From Deltaproteobacteria bacterium (GTDB taxonomy: Bacteria; Myxococcota_A; Polyangia; Polyangiales; Polyangiaceae), in the NCBI GenBank assembly GCA_016209145.1, contig JACQWT010000078.1:1-32405 (forward strand): 32,405 bases of DNA, in the 5' to 3' direction. A model generated the notes under the pieces. It worked only from the letters and a program-made list of their open reading frames with translations, ran no database searches and was not told where the DNA came from. This document shows, one piece after another, positions 1 through 6,802 of the stretch. Position 1 is the first letter of the stretch. Every line of letters begins with the position of its first letter. A program made the translations under genes and the position numbers.

Positions 1-1189
1 CCACGAAGTCCGCCAAGAGCCGCCGCCCGTCGTCGAGCGTTAGGCCCGGCGGAGCAGCGCTTTGCGCCGTGAGCCGATCCAGCAGCTTCATCGCCGGGAA
101 GGGCAGCGCGAGATCGACGTGCTCGACCAGCCACGACACCTCTGCCGGCTCGAGCACGAGCCCGCTGCCCATGAGCACGCGACGCAGCTCGATCTCGGGG
201 GAATCGAGCGCCAGGGGCTTGAGGTGAAGGGGCACGATCTCGCGCAGCAAGGTCGGCAGATCCTCTTGCGCCAGATCGAGCGTCTGGGCGAGGTAGTGGA
301 AGAGATCCACCGAGCCGGCAACCGCACACCTGGCTCCCAGCTTGGCCGCCGGCTCGGCGATTGCCTGGAGGAACCCGAGCGCGCCACGCCGATGGACGTT
401 CTCGTCGAACGGAACCGGGCGGTTGTCGAGCAGGGCGACGAGCTCGTCGAGCAAGAGCACCAGCGGATGCGATGGGGTCGCTCGCCGGGCGAGATCTTCG
501 ATCGATTGCCGGATGCTCCCGGTCGGGTCGCCCTGTACGCGCCCCAGCGCCTGGCGGAAGGGCTCGCCCGACACGATGGTCCGCAGCCGCGCGGCGACTT
601 TCTCGGGGGTGTTGTCGCGCTCGAGGTTCAGGGACACGAGCCGGCACTCCGACTCGAGCACCACCTGAGCCCGGCGCATGAGCGACGTCTTGCCCGAGCG
701 ACGTGGCGCCAGCAGGATCACGCTCTTGCCGCCGCGCAGGAGCCGGAGCAGCTCGCCGAGCTCGCTCGTGCGATCGAGGAACTGGACGCCCTCTGCTGGC
801 GCCCCGACCGCGGCTCCGGCGCTCGGCAGGAGCTCGGGCTCTCCGCGAGCCAGTCTGTCGAGGACGGGATGCAGCAGCTTCTCGAGATCGGCGCGGGCCA
901 GGCCGTGGAACTCTCGTACCTCGAGTCTCTTGGGTGAGGGCACGCGGCCTCTCGGATCCATGGGGCCGTCCTGCCCGTAGCTCGACACGGCATACCATGC
1001 GAAGCCCTTGCGCAAGGGCTGCTCCTGCCCCTCGATGAAGTCACGGCACGTCCGCTCGATCTCCGTGAGCGGCTCGATGTCGTCCGCTCCGGCAACGAGG
1101 AAGAGCAGGCCGTGGTTGTTCTCCGGCCGGTCGGGATCGAGCGAGGCCAGGAGGCTTCCGGCGCTCAGGGTGTCGTTTCGGATGCGCAT
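1..1189 (-). CDS. AAA/STAND-type P-loop ATPase, partial (runs off left edge)
   Basis: The minus frame is open from the ATG at 1187-1189 to base 1, giving 396 visible codons with no stop, so the C-terminus lies outside the window. A GGAGG Shine-Dalgarno sits at 1196-1200, 6 nt before the start. Residues 1-130 form an N-terminal region I do not recognise. A Walker A motif APRRSGKTS lies at about 161-169, in the style of the ATPase_2/AAA_14 group (GPRRxGKTSL), and a Walker B LVLLLDEL at about 243-250. The upstream RelA/SpoT-like gene ends 10 nt before this start and its stop abuts the Shine-Dalgarno, so the two should be translationally coupled. The role is unknown. Pairing a nucleotide-synthetase fold with a P-loop ATPase suggests a sensor/effector conflict system (inference). 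Confidence 0.85.
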   Translation of the reverse strand, partial: MRIRNDTLSAGSLLASLDPDRPENNHGLLFLVAGADDIEPLTEIERTCRDFIEGQEQPLRKGFAWYAVSSYGQDGPMDPRGRVPSPKRLEVREFHGLARADLEKLLHPVLDRLARGEPELLPSAGAAVGAPAEGVQFLDRTSELGELLRLLRGGKSVILLAPRRSGKTSLMRRAQVVLESECRLVSLNLERDNTPEKVAARLRTIVSGEPFRQALGRVQGDPTGSIRQSIEDLARRATPSHPLVLLLDELVALLDNRPVPFDENVHRRGALGFLQAIAEPAAKLGARCAVAGSVDLFHYLAQTLDLAQEDLPTLLREIVPLHLKPLALDSPEIELRRVLMGSGLVLEPAEVSWLVEHVDLALPFPAMKLLDRLTAQSAAPPGLTLDDGRRLLADFV

Positions 1190-1199
1190 CTTGTGCCTC

Positions 1200-2036
1200 C
1201 TAGCTTCGCCGCCGCGCGAGCACGGCCTCGCGCAGGCGTTCGAAGGTCAAGTCCGCCACGTAGAGCAGCTCGCTCATCGCGAACATCTCGCGCACGTGCT
1301 GGGGATCGGGCTCCTGCCCGCGTCGACGGGGCTCGTAGACCAGGAAGTGGTCCTTCTTGTCCCACGCCTCCTGCAGCATCGTTTGGACCTGGACCTCGAC
1401 CTTGAGGTCCTTGCTCCCCGCCTGCCGCGGGAAGAAGACGCCCTTGAAGCTGCGCTCGCCCGTCGGGCGCGCTCCGGGCATGAGCCGGATGGCGTCCTTG
1501 AACCCTTCCTTTCCGATGAGGAAGTCGTCGCGCAAGGCGATCTGGGCAGCAGTGAGCGGCTGTGCTGCGGGGGCCTGGAAGGGTGCCGCGAGCACCTTCG
1601 CGATCTCGTCGGCGTCAGAGAGGAAGTTTGTCACGATGCGGAAGCGACCGAGATCTCCCAGCTCGCTCTTGAAGTTCCGGAAGTTCAGGCCCGGAGCGGC
1701 CCCCGTCTCCGGGCTCCAGTCCCGGACCATCTTGTCCAGGATGCCATCGGGGCTCTTGACGAGCGCGGACAAGTCGATCCGAGCGAACAGCCGCGGCCTC
1801 TCGTCTGCGGGCAGTGCCTGCTCGGCTTCGCGCAGGACGGGCTCCACCCTCGCAAGCAGGGCCAGCGCCGCATGGCGGAAGAGCCGCGTCTGCTCTTCAA
1901 GCCAGCGTCTGACCGCCCCGGCGAGCAGTTCCGGGGTAGCGGGGCCGGGCCTCGGGGGGTAGTCGCGCTCCCCCCACGGGAAGAACTCGCCGATGAGGCG
2001 AGCCACCTTCTGTCCGATGTCAGCCGCTGTGCTCAT
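1200..2036 (-). CDS. RelA/SpoT-fold protein (putative small alarmone synthetase or toxin)
   Basis: This 278-aa protein starts at ATG 2036, chosen because AGGGAG lies 8-10 nt upstream; the frame stays open to an ATG at 2156 but the extra 40 residues would overlap the promoter. It shows the order of RelA/SpoT synthetase motifs: a G-loop-like segment with K94, S95 and K102; DLGRFRIV at 128-135; RSFKG at 195-199 where the family has GYRxxH; and EVQVQT followed by AWDKKDHFLVYE at 214-235. No HD hydrolase domain is present, as in small alarmone synthetases and ToxSAS toxins. The nucleotide-stacking Tyr is Phe and the His of GYRxxH is missing, so activity or product could differ from (p)ppGpp. It is the first gene of an operon with the ATPase downstream. 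Fold assignment is fairly sure; biochemical role is inference. Confidence 0.8.
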   Translation of the reverse strand: MSTAADIGQKVARLIGEFFPWGERDYPPRPGPATPELLAGAVRRWLEEQTRLFRHAALALLARVEPVLREAEQALPADERPRLFARIDLSALVKSPDGILDKMVRDWSPETGAAPGLNFRNFKSELGDLGRFRIVTNFLSDADEIAKVLAAPFQAPAAQPLTAAQIALRDDFLIGKEGFKDAIRLMPGARPTGERSFKGVFFPRQAGSKDLKVEVQVQTMLQEAWDKKDHFLVYEPRRRGQEPDPQHVREMFAMSELLYVADLTFERLREAVLARRRS

Positions 2037-2067
2037 GTCCAGCGCTCCCTGCTGGCGAGTCGCCAGC

Positions 2068-2098
2068 CAACAATGTTGTTGCCAAACAACTTTGTTGT
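2068..2098. promoter_or_regulatory. Overlapping GTTG/CAAC palindromes, likely operator
   Basis: Three interlocking dyads lie between the -35 and the transcription start: CAACAATGTTG (2068-2078), GTTGTT-4 nt-AACAAC (2075-2090) and ACAAC-TTT-GTTGT (2086-2098). Their placement over the core promoter fits repression, possibly by one of the operon products or by an outside regulator. Beyond this, the stretch 2102-2276 upstream holds no gene or repeat that I can recognise. Confidence 0.45.
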
Positions 2099-2101
2099 CA
2101 A
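2073..2101 (-). promoter_or_regulatory. Predicted sigma70-like promoter of the RelA/SpoT-ATPase operon
   Basis: Read on the minus strand, a perfect TTGACA (2096-2101) is followed after 17 nt by CAACAT (2073-2078). Transcription would start near 2066 and leave a leader of about 30 nt containing the Shine-Dalgarno of the gene starting at 2036. The local AT-rich patch stands out from the GC-rich surroundings. Confidence 0.5.
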
Positions 2102-2276
2102 GAGCGACGTGAAGGCACGGGCCACCTTGGCTCAATGGCTGGATATCGCAGGCCAAATCTCCAGTACGGCCGGCATCGCAGTAGTGTGGGTTTTCTGGCT
2201 ACCATTGAGAGAACGCGAACCCGGCAAGGCGGACGGCCCGCCGCCCTGCCCCGGCCGTCGCCGCGGGGCGCGGCCA

Positions 2277-2543
2277 TCACCCCTTCCTTCTATGCAGCAC
2301 ACCCAAGGCGTCAGCCGCGCTTCCGGTCTCGAGGAAGCCGCGCGCAACCCAGTAGTGGAAGTGATCCGCCAGCCAGCCGTCGCGGCCAGCGCGGGTGCCG
2401 TCGGGATCGACGTTGTCGAGCGCCTCCCGCCACGCTGTTCGCGCTGCCCGCAACCTCCCCTGGCCAAGGGCGTGAAGGATCCGCTCCAGCGCGCGCTCCA
2501 CCCCGAGCTCGATGCCGGTCGCGCCCATGTGCGCAGCAGTCAT
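2277..2543 (-). pseudogene. Internally deleted copy of the STAND/TPR gene at 4360-6441
   Basis: The 88-codon frame joins the first 20-odd residues of the intact STAND-like protein (MTAAHMGATG here, MTAADMGATG there) directly to its TPR-like segment beginning GQGRLRAAR. The roughly 410 residues in between, including the P-loop, are gone, and the C-terminal 180 residues are missing as well. DNA similarity runs from about 2293 to 2572 and includes the promoter: TTGCGC (2563-2568), an 18-nt spacer and TATGAC (2539-2544). The deletion junction lies near 2462, corresponding to loss of about 1.34 kb (5033-6375 in the intact copy). The remaining frame stays open, so a small protein could still be made, but no function is evident. 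Confidence 0.8.
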
Positions 2544-2621
2544 AGAGCCATCCGGGGGGCTCGCGCAAGCCCCACGCGTCGTCCGGCCAGGACCCCTTCA
2601 TCGTCGCGAGCTTTCGTAGCG

Positions 2622-3194
2622 GTGCCAAACTGCCTTACGGTCCACTATGCCGACCTCTGGCAGGAGTCCTTCGACAAGGCCTTCAGCGACGACGCTTGGG
2701 CCAAGCAGGATCCTCGCCTCGATCCGCGCCACCACGCCAGGCTCAATGCCTCGTGGAGCCGCAACTCGGCCGTGCGCACCGACTACGCCCGCCGCCAGCT
2801 CCTGGTGGAGATCGACGTGCTCGTGGCCATGGCGCTCGGGATGCCCCTCGGCGAGCTCGTGACCATCTACCGAGTGCAGTTCCCCGTGATGCGCTTCTAC
2901 GAGTCCGACACCTGGTACGACCAGAAAGGCCGCATCGTGTTCACGAACAGCAAGGGCCTTCCCGGGGTCGGCCTCCCGCGCAGGTCCAACGACGGCCCCT
3001 GCTGGGAGGACGTCAAGAGCATGCAGCGGGGCACCGTCGAGCAGGTGGTCGAAGACGACACGCTTCCCGGCGGCCCGCGCCAGAAGACCATCGTCTACCA
3101 CGCCCCCTTCGACCGCTGCGACCGCGAGCGCGACTACGAGGTGGTCTGGGCCGAGATGCAGCGGCGCTACGGCAAGGTGACGGCGAAGAAGTGA
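2622..3194 (+). pseudogene. C-terminal remnant of a large defence-type DNA methyltransferase
   Basis: About 190 codons encode what I recognise as the tail of large class I SAM-dependent DNA methyltransferases of actinobacterial and myxobacterial DISARM-like loci. Motifs include IYRVQFPVMRFYE, DTWYDQKGRIVFT, GLPGVGLPRR, DDTLPGGP and HAPFDRCDRERDYEVVW. No SAM-binding (FxGxG) or NPPY motif is present, and immediately upstream lies the unrelated STAND-copy region, so the catalytic part has been lost. A GTG at 2622 is in frame but is not a convincing start. It converges on the MBL gene with 8 nt between stops. The family link rests on remembered sequence patterns; the truncation is directly visible. 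Confidence 0.65.
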
Positions 3195-3202
3195 CCGCGG
3201 CG

Positions 3203-4363
3203 TCAGCGGTGCACTTCGAGCGCTGCGCGGCCGCGCCAGCGATCCACGATGTGCCCGGCGTCATCGAACGCCACGCACCACACCGGGTCGAGCGGGTCGA
3301 GCGCGGTTGCGCTGCGCCACAGGGTGTCGCCGTCGAGGAACGTGCCGCCCGATCGGAGCGCGCGGGTCCCCAGGTCGATCTCGCGAGGTGTCACGCGGCC
3401 CTCCGCATGTGCGGCCTGGAGCTTGCGCGACAAGGAGAGCGCGGTGAGCATGATCGGACTTTCGGCCTCGAGCAGCAAGTCGAGGCCGTCGTCGTCGTCC
3501 GTGCGCGGGAGGCCGGCGGAGTTGAAGGGCGTCAGGCACCACGCTCGCGGGCGACCGAAGGGGGCGACGAGATCTGGATGCAGGGCGTCGCGCGATCCGT
3601 GGTGCGGGATCTTGAGCCCCACGTGATACGTCAGCTCGGGGTGTTGTTCCATCACGCGGCGCCAGCCGGTCGGCACGTCCTGCCCGCCCTCCCTCACCGG
3701 CAGGTCGCCTCCGAGAACGACCGTGGTCGCGGCGAAGCGAACCTCGAGAACGGCGCTGAGCCAGTTGGCGCGCTCGACCATGTGCCGCGCGAGCAGGCCC
3801 TGCTCGGACCAGCTTTCGAGCACCGTGGGGTGCGGCGCCTGCACGTCCAGCGTGAGCCGGGTCGTTTCGAGATCGAGCAGGCGCGTCCCGTCGCAGAGCG
3901 GCAAGAGGTGCCCCGGCCGTGTCTCCGCCCAGGTCTGGATGGCCCGGAGCGCGGTCACCACGTTCGCCGAGCGCAGAGCTTGCGCGCCGTCGCGGCCCTG
4001 GCGCCGCAGCCTGTCGAAGCAATCGACCTCGTCCGCGATGCTCCGCTGCGGCTTCCCCGCTCCGGTGATGGCGACGCGCTCGGGACGGAGCGCCTCGATG
4101 AGCTCGGCCACGCCGTGGACGTGGTCCTGGTGGGGGTGGGTCCAGATCATGAGCAGGACGGGGTCGCTTGGCCCGAAGTCCGCGACGATGCGCTCGAGCG
4201 GATACCGATCGGGCCGGCCCCGCCGCTCGCAACGACACCCGTCGACCAGCACCCAGCCTCGCTCCGGCAGCGCCAGTGCGAGGCCCTCGCCCGCGCCCGG
4301 GCCAGCCACGAAGAGGTGCAGGTGGCGGCGGTCGAGAGGCGCAAGTGCCTCGATCGGCTTCAC
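3203..4363 (-). CDS. Metallo-beta-lactamase-fold hydrolase (ComEC-like MBL domain)
   Basis: This 386-aa protein has the metal-binding motif HPHQDH at 76-81 after a D41 strand end, LGGDLP at 217-222 and PHHGS at 253-257. The His-His-Gly-Ser signature is typical of the MBL domain of ComEC/Rec2-type proteins and related nucleases or phosphodiesterases. No signal peptide or membrane segment is visible, so it should be cytoplasmic. The start is the GTG at 4363, which overlaps the stop of the upstream STAND-like gene by 4 nt (GTGA); a GTG 15 nt further upstream is an alternative. Coupled translation implies the two proteins work together. An MBL beside a STAND ATPase recalls AVAST-like and other NTPase-gated conflict systems, where the MBL would be the effector. 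That role is inference. Confidence 0.8.
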   Translation of the reverse strand: MKPIEALAPLDRRHLHLFVAGPGAGEGLALALPERGWVLVDGCRCERRGRPDRYPLERIVADFGPSDPVLLMIWTHPHQDHVHGVAELIEALRPERVAITGAGKPQRSIADEVDCFDRLRRQGRDGAQALRSANVVTALRAIQTWAETRPGHLLPLCDGTRLLDLETTRLTLDVQAPHPTVLESWSEQGLLARHMVERANWLSAVLEVRFAATTVVLGGDLPVREGGQDVPTGWRRVMEQHPELTYHVGLKIPHHGSRDALHPDLVAPFGRPRAWCLTPFNSAGLPRTDDDDGLDLLLEAESPIMLTALSLSRKLQAAHAEGRVTPREIDLGTRALRSGGTFLDGDTLWRSATALDPLDPVWCVAFDDAGHIVDRWRGRAALEVHR

Positions 4364-6441
4364 GTCGGGGAGCGCCACCGGTCGAAGTAGGCGAGCGGGA
4401 GATCGGCCGACGGCAATCGCTCCGCTTCGCCCTCCGCTGTCTTGCGCCAGGCGGCCCACTCGTCGTCGGTGCGGCAGACGCGGCGGCTGCCGCCACGGTA
4501 GATCCCGAGCTCGACGAAGGTGCCAACTGCCGGGTCGGGGAAGTCCATCTTCTGCCAGCTCTCCATGTCGACGAGGGTGGCGCTCGTTTCGTACGTCCCG
4601 TCGTCGAGACGCGCCGCGTACACGAGGCGCACGCCATCGTCGCCCAGGGCCACGATCTTCCCGGGGAACCAGCGCTCGCGTGGCGCGCCGTCGTGCTCGC
4701 GGGGCAGGGCAACCGGCTCTCGCCATCGCCGGTCCGTGGGCGCATGGGGCGGGTAGACCGCCTCGCCGATGGCGTCGGCCTCGACGGCGTCGAGGATCTG
4801 CTGCCGGAGGCCGCGGAGCCGCTGGGACGCCGCCACAACGTCCTCGGGCACGGCGCGTAGCACACCCAAGGCGTCAGCCGCGCTTCCGGCCTCGAGGAAG
4901 CCGCGCGCGACCCAGTAGTGGAAGTGATCCGCCAGCCAACCGTCGCGGCCAGTGCGGGCGCCGTCGGGATCGACGTTGTCGAGCGCCTCGCGCCACGCTT
5001 TTCGCGCCGCACGTAGCCTCCCCTGGCCTAGAAGGAAGGTCGCGAGCCGGCTGTTCCACCAGGGATTGGTGCAGTCGAGCCGGACTGCCTCGCGGAACGC
5101 TTGCTCGGCGCGCTCGCGCTTGCGCCCGGCGCGCTCCAGGTTGTAGGCGAGGTAGTGCTGGGAGTAGCCGTCGTCCGGAAATCGGTCGAGGCAGGCATCG
5201 TAGACCTTCGCAGCCTCGGCGAACGCCCGCTGCTCGATGCTCAGGTATCGGCCCCGGTCCCAGTAGAGCTCGCGGCACGGCAGATCGAGGTCCCCGGATG
5301 GCTCGCAGTGTGCGCGGTGGTGCATGCGCTCGAGCCAGGCGCGCGTCCCGTCTCGCTCTGTGTCGGCGATGACCGGCGCGCCGTCCAGCTTGGCGTGGTA
5401 GTCGGCAAGCGAGCGATGGGCGCGCTCGAGATCGTCTGCGGACAGGCGCAGCCCCTTCTTCCGCCGCAGGGGATCCCGGATCGGGGGGCTCACTCGCACG
5501 GCCCGCTCGCCGTAGCCCACGCAGTCGGTGACAAGCGGCACGTGCTCCGAAGGTACGCCGACCAGCGCGGCCACCTCGCTCCTGGAGATCTCGCGCCTCG
5601 CGAGAAGGAGGCGCGAGACGGCCTGGCTGCACGCGACGTTGCTCGCCAGGCGCTCCGCGAGATCGTCCGCCAGCATGCGCAGCGCCGGCGCGCGCGCCTC
5701 CCCCAGCCGCTGGGCGGCCACGTCGACGCGGCCCCCCAAGGCCACCACCGCAACGGCGAGCCGCACGGCGAGGGGCGACGGCTCTGCGACGTCGGCCGCC
5801 GCCGCGTGGAGCCTGTCGGCCGCATCCCGGTATGGTCCCCAGGACACGGTCCGGAGCAAGGCGAGGGCGTTCCTGGGCGCCGGCAGAGGGATCGGATCCA
5901 GTGAGTCGCCGCCCACGAGCTCTGGCATCGCCGTGCGGCTAGTGAGCCACACGATCCTGAGATGCTCGGCGCGCGCCAGGCCACAGAGCAACGCCCGTCC
6001 CCGCGCGGCGCTGGCGAAAGCCAGGTCGTCATCCGCGCCGGCAGGGCTCGCTTCCCACGAATCGGGCACCTTCACCATGAGCGTGAAGCGAGTGCCCGAC
6101 GCGCAGCGCCGCGCCTCCGTGTCTAGCGTGTGCGCGGCGTCTCCCAGCGAAGGCCAGTCGCGCAGGCAGGCCTGCCGCGAAGAGACGTCAGGAAGCCACG
6201 CTGCCGCGCTGAAGAACCCGCCGATCGGCGCATCGGGCTCCTCCAGATCGGCGAGATCCACGATCCAGGCGCGGGGGGCGAGCTCCTCGACAAGGCGCGC
6301 GGCCAGCGTGGACCGGCCGGAGCCAACGTCCCCCACAACCCAGGCGCGGCCGAGCGGCTCCGCCAGGCGGTCGAGCACCTGCCGCAGCGCATGCTCCACC
6401 CCGAGCTCGATCCCGGTTGCGCCCATGTCCGCAGCAGTCAT
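4360..6441 (-). CDS. STAND-like ATPase with TPR-type repeats
   Basis: This 693-aa protein starts with a P-loop VVGDVGSGRST at about 35-45; the usual Walker A lysine is arginine (GxGRS). A Walker B-like strand RAWIVDLADL follows at about 57-66. Residues 180-380 look like the helical and winged-helix part of STAND/NACHT-type ATPases. Residues 400-540 contain TPR-like helical repeats (for example YLAYNLERAGRKRERAEQAF), and the last 120 residues include a beta-rich stretch (KIVALGDDGVRLVY). Its stop overlaps the MBL start. Met at 6441 is the outermost start, but it has no Shine-Dalgarno and lies inside a plausible -10; the ATG at 6426 would be a leaderless start. TPRs probably sense a ligand while the ATPase switches the partner MBL (inference). 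Confidence 0.75.
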   Translation of the reverse strand: MTAADMGATGIELGVEHALRQVLDRLAEPLGRAWVVGDVGSGRSTLAARLVEELAPRAWIVDLADLEEPDAPIGGFFSAAAWLPDVSSRQACLRDWPSLGDAAHTLDTEARRCASGTRFTLMVKVPDSWEASPAGADDDLAFASAARGRALLCGLARAEHLRIVWLTSRTAMPELVGGDSLDPIPLPAPRNALALLRTVSWGPYRDAADRLHAAAADVAEPSPLAVRLAVAVVALGGRVDVAAQRLGEARAPALRMLADDLAERLASNVACSQAVSRLLLARREISRSEVAALVGVPSEHVPLVTDCVGYGERAVRVSPPIRDPLRRKKGLRLSADDLERAHRSLADYHAKLDGAPVIADTERDGTRAWLERMHHRAHCEPSGDLDLPCRELYWDRGRYLSIEQRAFAEAAKVYDACLDRFPDDGYSQHYLAYNLERAGRKRERAEQAFREAVRLDCTNPWWNSRLATFLLGQGRLRAARKAWREALDNVDPDGARTGRDGWLADHFHYWVARGFLEAGSAADALGVLRAVPEDVVAASQRLRGLRQQILDAVEADAIGEAVYPPHAPTDRRWREPVALPREHDGAPRERWFPGKIVALGDDGVRLVYAARLDDGTYETSATLVDMESWQKMDFPDPAVGTFVELGIYRGGSRRVCRTDDEWAAWRKTAEGEAERLPSADLPLAYFDRWRSPT

Positions 6442-6466
6442 AGAGCGATCCGGGGGCCTCGTGCAA
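6437..6466 (-). promoter_or_regulatory. Predicted promoter of the STAND-MBL operon, leaderless-type
   Basis: On the minus strand TTGCAC (6461-6466), an 18-nt spacer and TATGAC (6437-6442) are followed after 10 nt by the ATG at 6426. The same arrangement survives in the decayed copy (TTGCGC 2563-2568, TATGAC 2539-2544). Transcription would begin only a few bases before the 6426 ATG. Confidence 0.4.
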
Positions 6467-6550
6467 GTCCAGGCACATCGTTTCGCAGTACGCGTTCACG
6501 CCTTCTCCCAGTCGGCTCGTCAGGCGGCCGCGAGCGCGAGCGCGCCCACA

Positions 6551-6592
6551 GGCCCGGGCCGCAGCGTACTCCTGTACGTGAGGACCCGGGCC
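6551..6592. repeat. 42-nt imperfect hairpin in the divergent intergenic region
   Basis: GGCCCGGG (6551-6558) pairs with CCCGGGCC (6585-6592), and an inner CGTAC-TCCT-GTACG (6565-6578) forms the tip. The shape suits a REP-like palindromic element or a structured leader. It lies in the 6442-6802 gap, which otherwise carries a perfect 14-bp palindrome GCCGCGATCGCGGC at 6603-6616 and a weak promoter candidate for the helicase gene (TTGTAC 6692-6697, 17 nt, CAACAT 6715-6720). I see no gene in this gap. Confidence 0.45.
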
Positions 6593-6802
6593 GAGGACGT
6601 AAGCCGCGATCGCGGCCGACTCGGCGAGCCGTCGTTGCCGGCGCGGAAATGCCGTGAACGGTTACGTTTCGCAAGGCGAGCCTCGCGGAGCTTGTACCCT
6701 CGGCCCGCGTAGCCCAACATCGGCGGCCATGTGGGCGGAGCGAGCTTGCCTGGTCCCGCGCGCGACGGACGGTGCCTGGCGTGGCGGACGGAGGCGACGT
6801 CC

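Noticed and set aside
62-937. Long plus-strand open frame of 291 codons at the left edge
   Set aside because: It is antisense to the ATPase frame, which has Walker motifs, a Shine-Dalgarno and correct composition.
1008-2621. Plus-strand frame continuous with the methyltransferase tail, suggesting a 728-aa protein
   Set aside because: The first 540 residues are antisense to the RelA/SpoT-like gene and the STAND copy; only the last 190 resemble a methyltransferase.
3203-4363. MBL gene as a beta-lactamase resistance gene
   Set aside because: No signal peptide, and PHHGS with ComEC-like spacing points to the nuclease/phosphodiesterase side of the fold.
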